This document shows positions 38,547-47,308 of a stretch of 64,000 nucleotides of DNA, piece by piece. Position 1 is the first letter of the stretch. Each line of letters begins with the position of its first letter. The notes under the pieces are model-generated. The model made no database searches. It worked only from the letters and a program-made list of their open reading frames with translations, and had not been told where the DNA came from. Location: assembly GCA_020723995.1 (NCBI GenBank), contig DYHT01000001.1, positions 62,001-126,000 of the forward strand, written 5' to 3'. This DNA is from Chloroflexus sp. Its GTDB lineage: Bacteria > Chloroflexota > Anaerolineae > Anaerolineales > Villigracilaceae. A program made the position numbers and the translations under genes.

Positions 38547-40439
38547 TCAAACATCCTTTGTTTCGCCCTCCACCACATCGGGACCGGCACCCGGCCCAGG
38601 TTGACCGGAACCGGCTTCAGGTCCGGGTGGAGGCGTCTGCTGCTGATAGGCCGCCGCGCCAACTTTTTGTACGGCCTGGCTGAGCGCATCCACCGCCTTG
38701 CGGATGGCCTGTTCGTCCTCGCCGTCCTTCACCTTCTTGACCTCGTCCACTGCGGCGCGTACATTGGCTTTTATCTCGTCTGGAACCTTATCGCCCAATT
38801 CGCTCAGGGCTTTTTCAGCGCCATAGACGGAAGCATCGGCGGTATTCTTGGCATCAATCAAATCGCGGCGTTTCTTATCTTCCTCGGCGTGCGCCTGAGC
38901 CTCCTTGCGCATCTTCTCGACCTCTTCCTTCGCCAAACCAGACGAAGCCGTGATGGTGATGTGCTGAGAGCGACTCGTGGCCTTATCCGCCGCGGTGACT
39001 TTCAGGATGCCGTTGGCGTCAATATCGAAGGTCACTTCAATTTGCGGAATGCCGCGCGGGGCCGGCGGGATGCCATCCAGGATGAACTTGCCCAATGATT
39101 TGTTATCCACCGCCATCGGGCGTTCACCCTGCAGGACGTGGATCTCGACCTGCGTCTGGCTTTCGCTGGCGGTCGAGAAGATCTGGCTCTTTCGGGTCGG
39201 GATGGTCATGTTGCGTTCGATGAGCGGAGTCGCCACGCTGCCCAGGGTCTCGATCGAGAGGGTCAGCGGCGTCACGTCCAGCAGGAGAATGTCTTTGACG
39301 TCCCCGCCCAGCACGCCGGCCTGGATCGCCGCGCCGATGGCGACGACTTCATCCGGGTTGACCCCTTTGTGCAGCTCCATGTTGAACATGCGCCGCACCG
39401 CCTCTTGCACAGCGGGCATGCGCGTCATGCCGCCAACCATGACCACCTCGTTCACGTCGCCCGGATTCAGGTTCGCGTCTGAGAGAGCCTGGCGCATTGG
39501 CCCGAGCGTGCGTTCGACTAGGTCGCCTGTCAACTGCTCGAGCTTGGCGCGCGTCAGGGACATTACCAGGTGTTTAGGGCCAGAAGCGTCCGCCGTTATA
39601 TACGGCAGGTTGATCTCCGTCTGCATCATGCTGGAGAGTTCGATCTTGGCTTTTTCTGCCGCCTCCTTCAGGCGCTGGAGGGATTGCTTATCCTGGCGCA
39701 GGTCAATGCCGTTATCCTTCTTGAATTCGTCCACCAGGTGATCTATGAGGCGCTGATCGAAATCGTCGCCGCCCAGGAAGGTATCGCCGCTGGTCGAACG
39801 CACCTGAAAGACACCTTCACCCACATCCAGGATGGAGATATCAAACGTGCCGCCTCCCAAGTCATAGACGGCGATGATCTCGTTCTTTTTCTTGTCCAGG
39901 CCGTAGGCCAGCGAGGAGGCGGTCGGCTCGTTGATGATACGCATCACTTCCAGGCCGGCGATCTTGCCGGCATCCTTGGTGGCATTGCGCTGCGCATCGT
40001 TGAAGTAAGCCGGAACAGTAATAACCGCCTGGGTAACAGGCTCACCCAAGTAAGCCTCAGCATCCACCTTGATCTTCGCCAGGATCATGGCCGAAACTTC
40101 GGGCGGAGAATATTCCTTCTCGTCCAGTATCACACGCATGTCGCCGTTGGAGGCCGGCATGGCTTTGTACGGGATGCGCGGCAGGGTGCGCTGTACTTCT
40201 GGATCCTCGTATTTGCGTCCCATGAAACGTTTGATCGAAAAGATGGTATTTTCCGAATTGATAATGGCCTGGTTGCGGGCCACCCGCCCCACCAGCCGTT
40301 CGTGGTTTTTATTGACTGCCACCACGGATGGCACAAGTCGTTCGCCCTCCGCGGATGGAATAACAACCGGCTCAGTCCCCATCATCACTGCGCCAACTGA
40401 ATTTGTCGTACCTAGATCTATGCCTATGATTTTACCCAT
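38547..40439 (-). CDS. dnaK: Molecular chaperone DnaK (Hsp70)
   Basis: This 630-residue Hsp70 starts [19 protein letters not shown]. The actin-like ATPase shows [43 protein letters not shown]-type sequence (here with SSLAYG), [18 protein letters not shown] and [15 protein letters not shown]. The linker [16 protein letters not shown] and substrate domain follow, then a helical lid and a Gly/Pro-rich tail ending EGETKDV. The start at 40439 is fixed by the family N-terminus; the frame upstream lies in repeats. It is the third gene of hrcA-grpE-dnaK-dnaJ. Confidence 0.96.
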   Translation of the reverse strand: MGKIIGIDLGTTNSVGAVMMGTEPVVIPSAEGERLVPSVVAVNKNHERLVGRVARNQAIINSENTIFSIKRFMGRKYEDPEVQRTLPRIPYKAMPASNGDMRVILDEKEYSPPEVSAMILAKIKVDAEAYLGEPVTQAVITVPAYFNDAQRNATKDAGKIAGLEVMRIINEPTASSLAYGLDKKKNEIIAVYDLGGGTFDISILDVGEGVFQVRSTSGDTFLGGDDFDQRLIDHLVDEFKKDNGIDLRQDKQSLQRLKEAAEKAKIELSSMMQTEINLPYITADASGPKHLVMSLTRAKLEQLTGDLVERTLGPMRQALSDANLNPGDVNEVVMVGGMTRMPAVQEAVRRMFNMELHKGVNPDEVVAIGAAIQAGVLGGDVKDILLLDVTPLTLSIETLGSVATPLIERNMTIPTRKSQIFSTASESQTQVEIHVLQGERPMAVDNKSLGKFILDGIPPAPRGIPQIEVTFDIDANGILKVTAADKATSRSQHITITASSGLAKEEVEKMRKEAQAHAEEDKKRRDLIDAKNTADASVYGAEKALSELGDKVPDEIKANVRAAVDEVKKVKDGEDEQAIRKAVDALSQAVQKVGAAAYQQQTPPPGPEAGSGQPGPGAGPDVVEGETKDV

Positions 40440-40480
40440 GAGTTCTCCTGATAATGTCACCCTGCCTGCCCTCCCGCAAG

Positions 40481-40599
40481 GACACACCTGCACTTGCAGC
40501 AGGTGCAAGTGTCGGGACGATGTGGCGGGCTAGGCCAGGGAGCGCAGCGAAGGGTCTCCTCGGGAACGAGGGATGCTTCGCTCCGCTCAGCATGACAGG
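40481..40599. repeat. Two dispersed repeats between grpE and dnaK
   Basis: First, GACACACCTGCACTTGC and AGCAGGTGCAAGTGTC form a palindrome (40481-40513) related to that at 4617-4647. Second, 40536-40599 carries AGGGAGCGCAGCGAAGGG, then GGATGCTTCGCTCCGCTCAG and CATGACAGG, an inverted relative of the core of the element at 10333-10464. Together they fill the 170-nt gap. No gene is seen there. Confidence 0.65.
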
Positions 40600-40609
40600 T
40601 TGCAACCAA

Positions 40610-41158
40610 TTATTGCGCCACTCTTACCATCACCGGCCGGATCATCCTCTCACCCAACATGTACCCATTTTGGACGACGGCGATGATTTGCCCGCTCTCG
40701 TGATTTTCACTCACTTCTTGCGAAATGGCCTCGTGCACGGTCGGATCAAACATCTGACCCTCAGCCTGGATGCGTGTTAGGCCCTCGGCATCTAATATAC
40801 CTTGAAGCTTGCGGTAGATCAACTCAATGCCATCCACCCAGGGCAGGTCTGCCGGGCGGGATTGCAAAGCTCGCTCGAGGTCATCAATGACCGGCAGGTA
40901 ACGCTTGACGATCCCCGCAACGGCATTCTGGTAGACCTCTCCGTTTTCGCGCTCGACGCGCTTCCGGTAGTTCTGGAAATCAGCCACGGCGCGCTGCCAG
41001 CCATCTTTATATTCGGCAGCTTGCGCCTGGACTTCTTCGAGTTGCTTTTGTAGCGACTCGAACTCTGCCAGCGAAACGACCAGCGCGGCTTGCGTGGCTG
41101 TTTCGGCTTCTTTTCCGTTCTCGGATTCGATGGGTTGTCGCGTTTTCTTACTGCTCAT
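40610..41158 (-). CDS. grpE: Nucleotide exchange factor GrpE
   Basis: This 182-residue protein has a long N-terminal coiled coil (LAEFESLQKQLEEVQAQAAEYKDGWQRAVADFQNYRKRVERE) and a C-terminal beta domain with MFDPTVHEAISQEVSENHESGQIIAVVQNGYMLGERMIRPVMVRVA. GrpE releases ADP from DnaK and acts as a thermosensor. Its start lies 2 nt after the hrcA stop, so translation is probably coupled. Confidence 0.94.
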   Translation of the reverse strand: MSSKKTRQPIESENGKEAETATQAALVVSLAEFESLQKQLEEVQAQAAEYKDGWQRAVADFQNYRKRVERENGEVYQNAVAGIVKRYLPVIDDLERALQSRPADLPWVDGIELIYRKLQGILDAEGLTRIQAEGQMFDPTVHEAISQEVSENHESGQIIAVVQNGYMLGERMIRPVMVRVAQ

Positions 41159-41160
41159 TG

Positions 41161-42204
41161 TTACGTTTCATCTCCAACCATAGTTTCTGAAACCAGTCCG
41201 CTCAACAGATCGGCCATAAAGCGGACGGTGGGAATGGTACGGGCGTAGGACATGCGCATTGGGCCAAAGACGCCCAACGCGCCGGTCGCCGTCCCCGGGA
41301 TGCCGTAGCGGGCCAGGACGACAGAACACTGCCTGAGTTCCTCCCATTCACCTTCGCCGCCGATCAGGACTTGCACCCCGCCCACGTGACTGTTGACCAT
41401 TGTGCGCGCTAGCAAATTATGAAGCAGGGAACGCTCCTCGAACAGTCGTATGGCGCGCCGGGCATCGTCTGACTCGATAAATTCCGGCTCGGAAAGGACG
41501 TTGCTCAGCCCGTCCAGGTAGATTTCACCGGAGAGGCGCTGCTCGCCGCGACTCATATCTTGCATGACCAGAACCAAGATATCCTTCTCCACCGCCTCAG
41601 CACCCAGGCTGAGGCTGGCCATCTCATCGGTCGTGCGGCCCTGGCAGACCTGGTTGAGCCGGTTGGCAACGTTGCCTAGTTGTTCCTGCGAGACCGGCTC
41701 GGCCAGGGTCAGGATCTGTTGGCTCACTTCCCCACCCACCAGCACCAGCACCATCAGCACCTGACGGCCCTGGGTGGAAATCAGCTCAAGGTGCTTATAG
41801 CGCGCTAGGTCGGCGTGCGGCGCGGTGATCAGCGAGGCGGCGCGGGACTGGTGCGCCAGAATGGAAGCCGCCAGGTGCATCCATTGTTCCACATCCTGCC
41901 GCGCCTGATAGAATTGGTGGGTGATGGTATGCCGCGTTGCGTCCGGCAGGTCGGTCTGGTAGACAAAGTGAGTGACGAAATAACGGTAGCCTTCCTCGGT
42001 CGGGACACGCCCGGCAGAGGTGTGCGGCTGACGCAGGTAACCGGCCTCGGTCAGCACGGCCATCTCATTGCGGATGGTCGCGGAACTCATCTCGAGCTTA
42101 TAGCGCTCGATCAGGCGGTTCGAGCCGACCGGCTGGGCAATCTCGATATAGTCGCGCACCACCAGGGTGAGGATCAGTTTCTGGCGTTCGGTCAGTTCAT
42201 CCAT
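41161..42204 (-). CDS. hrcA: Heat-inducible transcription repressor HrcA
   Basis: This 347-residue repressor starts MDELTERQKLILTLVVRDYIEIAQPVGSNRLIERYKLEMSSATIRNEMAVLTEAGYLRQPHTSAGRVPTEEGYRYFV, the winged-helix domain that binds CIRCE. A GAF-like domain and dimerisation region follow, with VLIGGEGEWEELRQCSVVLARYG and GALGVFGPMRMSYARTIPTVRF near the end. It lies just downstream of a CIRCE element, so it represses its own operon; GroE would normally modulate it. Confidence 0.95.
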   Translation of the reverse strand: MDELTERQKLILTLVVRDYIEIAQPVGSNRLIERYKLEMSSATIRNEMAVLTEAGYLRQPHTSAGRVPTEEGYRYFVTHFVYQTDLPDATRHTITHQFYQARQDVEQWMHLAASILAHQSRAASLITAPHADLARYKHLELISTQGRQVLMVLVLVGGEVSQQILTLAEPVSQEQLGNVANRLNQVCQGRTTDEMASLSLGAEAVEKDILVLVMQDMSRGEQRLSGEIYLDGLSNVLSEPEFIESDDARRAIRLFEERSLLHNLLARTMVNSHVGGVQVLIGGEGEWEELRQCSVVLARYGIPGTATGALGVFGPMRMSYARTIPTVRFMADLLSGLVSETMVGDET

Positions 42205-42219
42205 ACTCGTCTCGAAAAT

Positions 42220-42246
42220 TTAGCACTCTATGAGTGAGAGTGCTAA
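42220..42246. promoter_or_regulatory. CIRCE operator
   Basis: TTAGCACTC, a 9-nt spacer, then GAGTGCTAA is a perfect CIRCE inverted repeat. It lies 16 nt upstream of the hrcA start and just downstream of the predicted transcription start, so bound HrcA would block elongation or initiation of hrcA-grpE-dnaK-dnaJ. Confidence 0.97.
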
Positions 42247-42259
42247 ATCACAATGTACA

Positions 42260-42288
42260 ATCATATCATGGCTGAAATTAGGCGTCAA
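42260..42288 (-). promoter_or_regulatory. Sigma-70-type promoter of the hrcA operon
   Basis: On the minus strand TTGACG (42283-42288) and TATGAT (42260-42265) are separated by 17 bp. Transcription would start near 42253, immediately before CIRCE. Confidence 0.8.
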
Positions 42289-42377
42289 TAAAAGCTGTGG
42301 GCGAATCAGTTGCCTTTTATCCAATTTGGTTGTAAAATAACGCTAAATCCCACGAACTTTATCCTCAGGAGGAACAA

Positions 42378-42710
42378 ATGACTCAACAACCGATAAATCC
42401 CGACATCACCAGTGACGATAAGCTGTGGACTTTGCTGACGTACATCTTCTCACCCCTGATCCCCATCATTCTCATGTTGATGGAAGAAAAGAAGAACCGC
42501 CCATTCATCAAGTACCATAACGCGCAAGCCCTCATCCTGGGCATCATCGAGGTTGTTCTCTACATCGTAATTGGCTGGACGCTGTTCGGGCTTTGTGTGC
42601 CTGTGCTGTTGTGGTTCTACCTGGTCTACTTGGGCTTCAAGGCTTACCAGGGCGAGTACGTTGTAGTACCGGTCATCACCGACTGGGCGAAGAAACAGGG
42701 CTGGGCGTAA
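42378..42710 (+). CDS. DUF4870-like small membrane protein
   Basis: This 110-residue protein begins MTQQPINPDITSDDKLWTLLTYIFSPLIPIILMLME and has further hydrophobic segments (ALILGIIEVVLYIVIGWTLFGLCVPVLLWFYLVYLGFKAY). The DDKLWTLLTYIF...PFIKYHNAQALIL pattern resembles the DUF4870/TMEM-like family of three-helix membrane proteins, whose function is not known. AGGAGG precedes the ATG. It is divergent from the heat-shock operon and ends at a terminator. Confidence 0.72.
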   Translation: MTQQPINPDITSDDKLWTLLTYIFSPLIPIILMLMEEKKNRPFIKYHNAQALILGIIEVVLYIVIGWTLFGLCVPVLLWFYLVYLGFKAYQGEYVVVPVITDWAKKQGWA

Positions 42711-42730
42711 CCTCTACCCATCCGCTTCGA

Positions 42731-42757
42731 GAAGCCCGCCTTCAGGCAGGCTTCTTT
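42731..42757 (+). terminator. Terminator after the DUF4870-like gene
   Basis: GAAGCCCGCC TTCA GGCAGGCTTC followed by TTTGG forms a stable stem with a short T-run 21 nt after the stop codon. It also lies just beyond the stop of the convergent M50-like fragment. Confidence 0.65.
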
Positions 42758-42760
42758 GGT

Positions 42761-43147
42761 TCAATCTCCTGCAACGTTGCCCGCAAAGAAATCAACTCCC
42801 CCCGCCGAACCGGTCGAGCCTGTCGCACCGGCGGCTCCGGTTGGACCTGTAACCCCGCCTCCCCCGCCTCCTCCACCTATCCCCCCGCAGACGACGTACG
42901 TCCCGCCCCAGCCGCTTTCGCCCGGCGACGAGCGCAGGATGACTGCCAGGATAAGGCCCAAGACCAAGTTGGAGAGCGGCCCGGCCAGCGAAACGGCGCT
43001 CACCCAGCGGCTGTTGCGCAGCCGCCAGGTCTCGACGTAGACTGCCCCACCCGGCAGGCCGATCCCGCCCAGCAGCAGGAACAAGAGCGGCAGGAGCAGC
43101 GAGTAAAGCGGGTACTCCCCGCGCCGGTCAAATGCCTCTTCGCTCAT
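42761..43147 (-). CDS. Site-2 protease (M50)-like fragment with glycine-rich tail
   Basis: This 128-residue frame starts MSEEAFDRRGEYPLYSLLLPLLFLLLGGIGLPGGAVYVETWRLRN and continues SRWVSAVSLAGPLSNLVLGLILAVI. That is the second half of an M50 membrane protease core (AGPLSN region). The HExxH zinc motif that should come before is missing. After residue 80 the sequence turns into low-complexity GGIGGGGGGGGVTGP and TGAAGATGSTGSAGG, collagen-like triplets, unlike M50. It is very likely a decayed remnant. It overlaps the upstream nucleotidyltransferase by about 20 nt. Confidence 0.5.
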   Translation of the reverse strand: MSEEAFDRRGEYPLYSLLLPLLFLLLGGIGLPGGAVYVETWRLRNSRWVSAVSLAGPLSNLVLGLILAVILRSSPGESGWGGTYVVCGGIGGGGGGGGVTGPTGAAGATGSTGSAGGVDFFAGNVAGD

Positions 43148-43448
43148 ACCGCCACCCCCTCGCGTGGATAGCCTGATAAAACGGTGAAGCAGACAGGCGC
43201 GCAATTTCGCCTTTTGTTGCAGGCACGATCGAAAGCACCGCACCTGCCTCAAAGCCTATTTCCCAGGCCATATCGAGCGCGGTAGCCAGCGTGGCTTTTT
43301 CCAAATTGGGAAGCACTACAAACAAATCAATATCCGAGTCGGAAACCGCGTCGTTGCGCGCCTGCGAACCGAACAGGATAACCTGTACCGGCTGTCTCAG
43401 CGCTGATGAAAGACGGCAGAATACCCGTTCGGATGTGTCCGATGCCAA
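43128..43448 (-). CDS. MNT-type nucleotidyltransferase domain protein
   Basis: This 106-residue protein has the core LRQPVQVILFGSQARNDAVSDSDIDLFVVLPN, the GSxxR...SDxDL signature of minimal nucleotidyltransferases, with a short helical C-terminal part ending HARGWRYERRGI. The only starts are non-ATG (TTG 43448), and the frame begins inside the 3' end of galE, so the true N-terminus may have been lost. No HEPN partner follows; instead a protease fragment does. Confidence 0.6.
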   Translation of the reverse strand: MASDTSERVFCRLSSALRQPVQVILFGSQARNDAVSDSDIDLFVVLPNLEKATLATALDMAWEIGFEAGAVLSIVPATKGEIARLSASPFYQAIHARGWRYERRGI

Positions 43449-44389
43449 TCCCAGGCGGAGGCGATGATGTCGCCCAGGTCGGGGTGCTGGGGCATCCAGC
43501 CCAACTCACGGCGGATCTTCTCGGAAGAGGCCACCAGCCTGGCGGCGTCGCCATCCCGGCGCGGAGATTCGATGGCCGGGACTGGATGACCGGTCACGCG
43601 ACGCGCCGACTCGATGACTTCGTTCACCGAATAACCTGCGCCGTTGCCGAGGTTGTAGGTCAATTTATCCTGTTCCCCTAACGCCTCCAGCGCCAGCAGG
43701 TGCGCTGAGACCAAATCCGCGATGTGGATGTAATCACGGATGGCCGTGCCGTCCGGCGTGGGATAGTCCGTGCCGTAGATGGAGGCCGCTTCCGCCTGGC
43801 CGAGAGCGACGCGCAGCACGAGCGGGATGAGATGCGATTCAGGTTGGTGCGCCTCGCCGCGTCCGGGCAGGGCGCCGGCCGCGTTGAAATAGCGCAGGGC
43901 AGCGTAATGCAGGCCGTGGATCTGACGGTACCATTCCAGGGTATCCTCGATCGCCAGTTTGGTGTAGCCGTAGACGTTGGCCGGAGCGAGGGGCGAATCC
44001 TCGCTCAGCGGCTCGTCGCTGGAGGCATACACGGCCGCGGTCGAGGAAAGCACGAAGCGGCGCACACCGGCGCGGGTCGCGGTTTCGATTAGGTGCAATG
44101 AATTGACCAGGTTATTATGAAAGAACCTACCCGGCTCTTTCATGCTCTCACCGGCCTCGATGAAGGCCGCGAAGTGCATCACGGCCTGGTATTTCTCGTT
44201 TGTAAGCGCGGCGGTCAGAGCATTGCCATCTGCCAAGTCGGCATGAATGAAGCGCGCCCTGTCTGGTACGGCTTGGCGATAGCCGGTGACGAGCGAATCA
44301 TAAACAGTAACTGTATGCCCGGCTTTGAGCAGGGCCTCGGCGGTCGCTGAGCCGATGTAGCCCGCCCCGCCGGTGACGAAGATGTTCAT
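43397..44389 (-). CDS. galE: UDP-glucose 4-epimerase GalE
   Basis: This 330-residue short-chain dehydrogenase-type enzyme interconverts UDP-glucose and UDP-galactose. It begins MNIFVTGGAGYIGSATAEAL (GxxGxxG NAD site). The catalytic region includes FVLSSTAAVYASSDEPL and YGYTKLAIEDTLEWY (YxxxK), then LRYFNAAGALP, RDYIHIADLVSAHLLAL and YNLGNGAGYSVNEVI. The start at 44389 is chosen because the NAD-binding strand begins there. Its 3' end overlaps the nucleotidyltransferase frame by 52 nt. Confidence 0.92.
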   Translation of the reverse strand: MNIFVTGGAGYIGSATAEALLKAGHTVTVYDSLVTGYRQAVPDRARFIHADLADGNALTAALTNEKYQAVMHFAAFIEAGESMKEPGRFFHNNLVNSLHLIETATRAGVRRFVLSSTAAVYASSDEPLSEDSPLAPANVYGYTKLAIEDTLEWYRQIHGLHYAALRYFNAAGALPGRGEAHQPESHLIPLVLRVALGQAEAASIYGTDYPTPDGTAIRDYIHIADLVSAHLLALEALGEQDKLTYNLGNGAGYSVNEVIESARRVTGHPVPAIESPRRDGDAARLVASSEKIRRELGWMPQHPDLGDIIASAWDWHRTHPNGYSAVFHQR

Positions 44390-44406
44390 GGTTTCTCCAA
44401 AAGCAT

Positions 44407-44464
44407 CCACGAATGGCACGAAGATTCACGAAAAATTTTTGTACCCTTCGTGTTCTTCATGGAT
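44407..44464. repeat. CACGAA-type dispersed repeat before galE
   Basis: CCACGAATGGCACGAAGATTCACGAAAAATTT is followed by TTGTACCCTTCGTGTTCTTCATGG, a loose inverse. It lies between the gatA stop and the galE start and is similar in style to 25929-26014. No gene is seen in it. Confidence 0.55.
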
Positions 44465-44465
44465 T

Positions 44466-45977
44466 CTAAATTCCAGGTTTTCGGAAGTGCCAATCCGCGA
44501 CCTGCTGGTAAGCGTGCGCCACGCGAAACAGCAGGTCTTCGCGAAAGTGCCCCCCCATCAACTGCATCCCGACCGGCAAGCCCTTACCATCAAAGCCGAC
44601 CGGAAAAGCCAGCCCTGGCACGCCCGCCAGATTGGCCGGCAGGGTGAATACGTCCTCCAAGTACATTGCCAGCGGGTCGTCACCATGCGCGCCGATGGGG
44701 AAAGCTGTGGTCGGGGCGACCGGCGCGGCGATCACATCCACCTGCTCGAAGACCTGCTCGAAATCCCGTTTAATGAGCGTGCGCACCTTCTGCGCCTGGC
44801 CATAATAGGCATCATAGTAACCCGCCGAGAGCGCGTAAGTGCCCAGCATGATGCGCCGCTCCACCTCCGCGCCGAACTTGCGCCCGCGCGTGCGATAAAA
44901 GATGTCCCACATGCTCTCGGCTTGGATGCGCGGCCCGTAGCGGATACCGTCGTAGCGCGCCAGGTTGGCTGAAGCTTCCGCCGGGGCGAGGATGTAATAG
45001 ACCGGCAGGGCGTATTCGCTGTGCGGCAGGCTGACATCCCTGACTTCCGCGCCCAGCGATTCCAGCACATCAATGGCCGCCCGTACACTTGCCTCGACTT
45101 CAGCCTGGATACCGCGCACGAAATATTCCTGCGGCACGCCGATACGTAATCCTCGTAGGGGGAGATCGCGATCCGCCCCAGCATCAAACTTGATGTCAGG
45201 CAGCGCCACATCCTGCGTGGTGGCATCCAACGCATCCCGTCCGGCCATAATTAAAAACAATAACGCCACGTCCTCCACCGTCCGACCCAACGCACCGACG
45301 CAATCCAGCGACGAACCATAGGCCACCAATCCATAGCGCGAGACGCGGCCATAGGTCGGCTTGAGACCGGTCACTCCGCAGAACGCGGCCGGCTGCCGCA
45401 CGCTGCCGCCGGTATCCGTGCCTAATGCTGCCGGCACCAGCCGCGCCGCCACCGCCGCCGCACTCCCGCCCGAAGAACCGCCCGGCACGCGCGAGGTGTC
45501 CCACGGATTATGCGTCACGCCGTAGGTCGAATTCTCGGTGGATGAACCCATCGCGAATTCGTCGGTGTTGGTCTTGCCGATGACAATCGCTCCGGCATCC
45601 TGCAAGCGTTTCACTGCCGTAGCCGTAAAGGGCGGGAAGAAACCCTCGAGGATCTTCGAGCCTGCCGTGCAGGGCAGGTTCTCGACAGCCAGGACATCTT
45701 TGACGGCCAGCGGAATGCCCAGGAGGGGTTTGGTGAAGAGTAAATTAATAAATTGGGAATTAGTGGATTGGGACTTGCGAAGGGCGACAAATTCTTGATC
45801 GGCCTCATCTGCTCGAGACGCGGCTTGCTCATTGGCAAGATGCAAAAAGGCGTGCAGGGATGGCTCCAGCGCCGCAATACGCTCCAGACAGGCGCGGGTC
45901 AATTCGCGGCTGGAAATTTCGCCATTACGGAGAGCTGTTTGGGCTTCGAGGAGGGTGAGGTCGGTCAGGGGTGACAT
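44466..45977 (-). CDS. gatA: Asp-tRNA(Asn)/Glu-tRNA(Gln) amidotransferase subunit GatA
   Basis: This 503-residue amidase releases ammonia from glutamine for tRNA transamidation. The catalytic triad is visible: Lys in GIPLAVKDVL, and two serines in PGGSSGGSAAAVAARLVPAALGTDTGGSVRQPAAFCGVTGLKPTYG. The C-terminal half includes LPVGMQLMG. Before PLLGIPLAVKD there is an unusual stretch (FVALRKSQSTNSQFINLLFT) encoded by locally AT-rich DNA (45738-45795) that looks repeat-derived. gatC lies upstream; gatB is not in the window. Confidence 0.93.
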   Translation of the reverse strand: MSPLTDLTLLEAQTALRNGEISSRELTRACLERIAALEPSLHAFLHLANEQAASRADEADQEFVALRKSQSTNSQFINLLFTKPLLGIPLAVKDVLAVENLPCTAGSKILEGFFPPFTATAVKRLQDAGAIVIGKTNTDEFAMGSSTENSTYGVTHNPWDTSRVPGGSSGGSAAAVAARLVPAALGTDTGGSVRQPAAFCGVTGLKPTYGRVSRYGLVAYGSSLDCVGALGRTVEDVALLFLIMAGRDALDATTQDVALPDIKFDAGADRDLPLRGLRIGVPQEYFVRGIQAEVEASVRAAIDVLESLGAEVRDVSLPHSEYALPVYYILAPAEASANLARYDGIRYGPRIQAESMWDIFYRTRGRKFGAEVERRIMLGTYALSAGYYDAYYGQAQKVRTLIKRDFEQVFEQVDVIAAPVAPTTAFPIGAHGDDPLAMYLEDVFTLPANLAGVPGLAFPVGFDGKGLPVGMQLMGGHFREDLLFRVAHAYQQVADWHFRKPGI

Positions 45978-45994
45978 GTTCCTGATCTACGAAT

Positions 45995-46282
45995 CTACTC
46001 AAACACCGGCGGAATCTTGAATTGATTTTGCTCTACCTGGGGCGCGTTTTTTAGTAAAACATCTACTTCCAATCCCGGACGCGGCTCGTCGGGGCGCAGA
46101 TGACTTTCCACAGCCAAGAGGCTGGCCGTCGCGGGGATGTCCGAGGTGTCCAGCTCTTGCAGCTTGGCGATGTAATCGAGGATGGCCGAGAGTTGCTGGC
46201 GGTAGCGGGCTTTCTCTTCGGCGCTCAACTCCAGCCGCGCCAGGGTAGCGATGTGCTCGACTTCTTGGAGGGTGAGAGGCAT
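45995..46282 (-). CDS. gatC: Aspartyl/glutamyl-tRNA amidotransferase subunit GatC
   Basis: This 95-residue protein starts MPLTLQEVEHIATLARLELSAEEKARYRQQLSAILDYIAKLQELDTSDIPATAS, the standard GatC pattern, and ends with RPGLEVDVLLKNAPQVEQNQFKIPPVFE. GatC wraps around GatA and GatB as a stabilising subunit. The ATG 46282 is set by the family start. It lies 17 nt before gatA on the same strand. Confidence 0.93.
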   Translation of the reverse strand: MPLTLQEVEHIATLARLELSAEEKARYRQQLSAILDYIAKLQELDTSDIPATASLLAVESHLRPDEPRPGLEVDVLLKNAPQVEQNQFKIPPVFE

Positions 46283-46300
46283 AAAAAAGATTATAACATC

Positions 46301-46383
46301 GGTTGCAGGTTGAAGGTTTGAAGGTTGAAAGGCGGTGTGTTGCTCTGCCCTAAACATTCCTTCTAACGTTCAACTTTCCAACC
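46301..46383. repeat. GGTTGAAGG tract and its inverse before gatC
   Basis: GGTTGCAGGTTGAAGGTTTGAAGGTTGAAAGG is followed about 40 nt later by the inverse TAACGTTCAACTTTCCAACC. On the minus strand the second arm encodes the final residues of the esterase (WKVER) and its stop codon. Confidence 0.65.
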
Positions 46384-47253
46384 ATTCGCATACCAGCGCA
46401 GGTATTCCTCCACGTGCGCCTGCCAGTAGGCTTCATCATGGTAACCAGGATAGAGATGCCATTCGTGCGGAATGTTCTGCCGGTTGAGCAATTCTTCCAG
46501 CCAGAGGGCGGTTTCCAGCTCGCGGTCGTTTTCCCCGATATCGAGATAGATGCGCGGCAGGGATTCGGACGGGATGGCCGCCAGCCAATTGTCAATGCGC
46601 GAACTGTCGCTCCAGAAGACGACCGGCGAGTGCGCACCCAACGCGCCGAACAGGTCCGGGCGGGTCAGGCCGAGATGGATGGCCCAACCCGCGCCGCGCG
46701 AAAGCCCGCCGACGGCGCGCTGCTCGCGGTCGGGAAGGGTGCGGTAATGGGCAGCCACATAGGGGATAAGCTCATCGGTCAAGGCCTGGCCGAAGCCGTA
46801 TTCTTTCGGCTGCTTCCAGGATGGGTCATAGGGCATGACGATCATGAACGGCGGTGATTCACCGGCCGCGATCAGCCGGTCGGCAGCCGCCGGCGCGCCG
46901 AGGTGTACCCACTGGTTGTCGGCATAAGCCTGGCCGTGCAGAAGATAGAGCACAGGATAGCGCTGGTCGCTATTTTCAGAATAACAAGGCGGCAGATAGA
47001 CGAGAAATTTGAGCACATCTGCCAGATGCTGGCTGGATAAGCTATCGCCCTCGATTTGACCGGCGAGGGTAAGGCAATCGGTGGTGGGAGAAGGGGCGAG
47101 GGGCAGCGGGGGGGTAGGGGTGATAGGGGACAGGGGAGCAGGGGTAACGGGGAGAGTCGGCGGCGCAACCGGCGCGCAGGCTGAAAGTCCGGCAAAGAGC
47201 GTCGCCGCAACGACCAAGAACATCCCAAGTCGCAAAGAGTTATCACGCATCAC
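46363..47253 (-). CDS. Lipoprotein esterase (alpha/beta hydrolase, enterochelin-esterase-like)
   Basis: This 296-residue protein has a lipoprotein signal ending FAGLSACAP and a Pro-rich spacer (TPAPLSPITPTPPLPLAPSP). An esterase-D/feruloyl-type domain follows, with VYLPPCYSENSDQRYPVLYLLHGQAYADNQW, FMIVMPYD, VGGLSRGAGWAIHLGLTRPDLFGALGAHSP (nucleophile Ser in GLSRG), an acidic residue in DIGENDRE, and the His in YPGYHDEAYW. It would act outside the cell on an ester substrate I cannot name. The end is supplied by a repeat. Confidence 0.82.
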   Translation of the reverse strand: MMRDNSLRLGMFLVVAATLFAGLSACAPVAPPTLPVTPAPLSPITPTPPLPLAPSPTTDCLTLAGQIEGDSLSSQHLADVLKFLVYLPPCYSENSDQRYPVLYLLHGQAYADNQWVHLGAPAAADRLIAAGESPPFMIVMPYDPSWKQPKEYGFGQALTDELIPYVAAHYRTLPDREQRAVGGLSRGAGWAIHLGLTRPDLFGALGAHSPVVFWSDSSRIDNWLAAIPSESLPRIYLDIGENDRELETALWLEELLNRQNIPHEWHLYPGYHDEAYWQAHVEEYLRWYANGWKVER

Positions 47254-47269
47254 GCATCACTCCATCTGC

Positions 47270-47299
47270 TTGACGGTTGTGTATCATTCGCATTATACT
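47270..47299 (+). promoter_or_regulatory. Promoter of tRNA-Pro
   Basis: TTGACG at 47270-47275 and TATACT at 47294-47299, separated by 18 bp, lie 10 nt before the tRNA gene. The esterase gene diverges from here. Confidence 0.7.
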
Positions 47300-47308
47300 C
47301 ACATCCGC

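Noticed and set aside
42756-43040. Proline-rich plus-strand frame opposite the protease fragment
   Set aside because: The poly-Pro reading is simply the complement of the Gly-rich tail and starts in a terminator.
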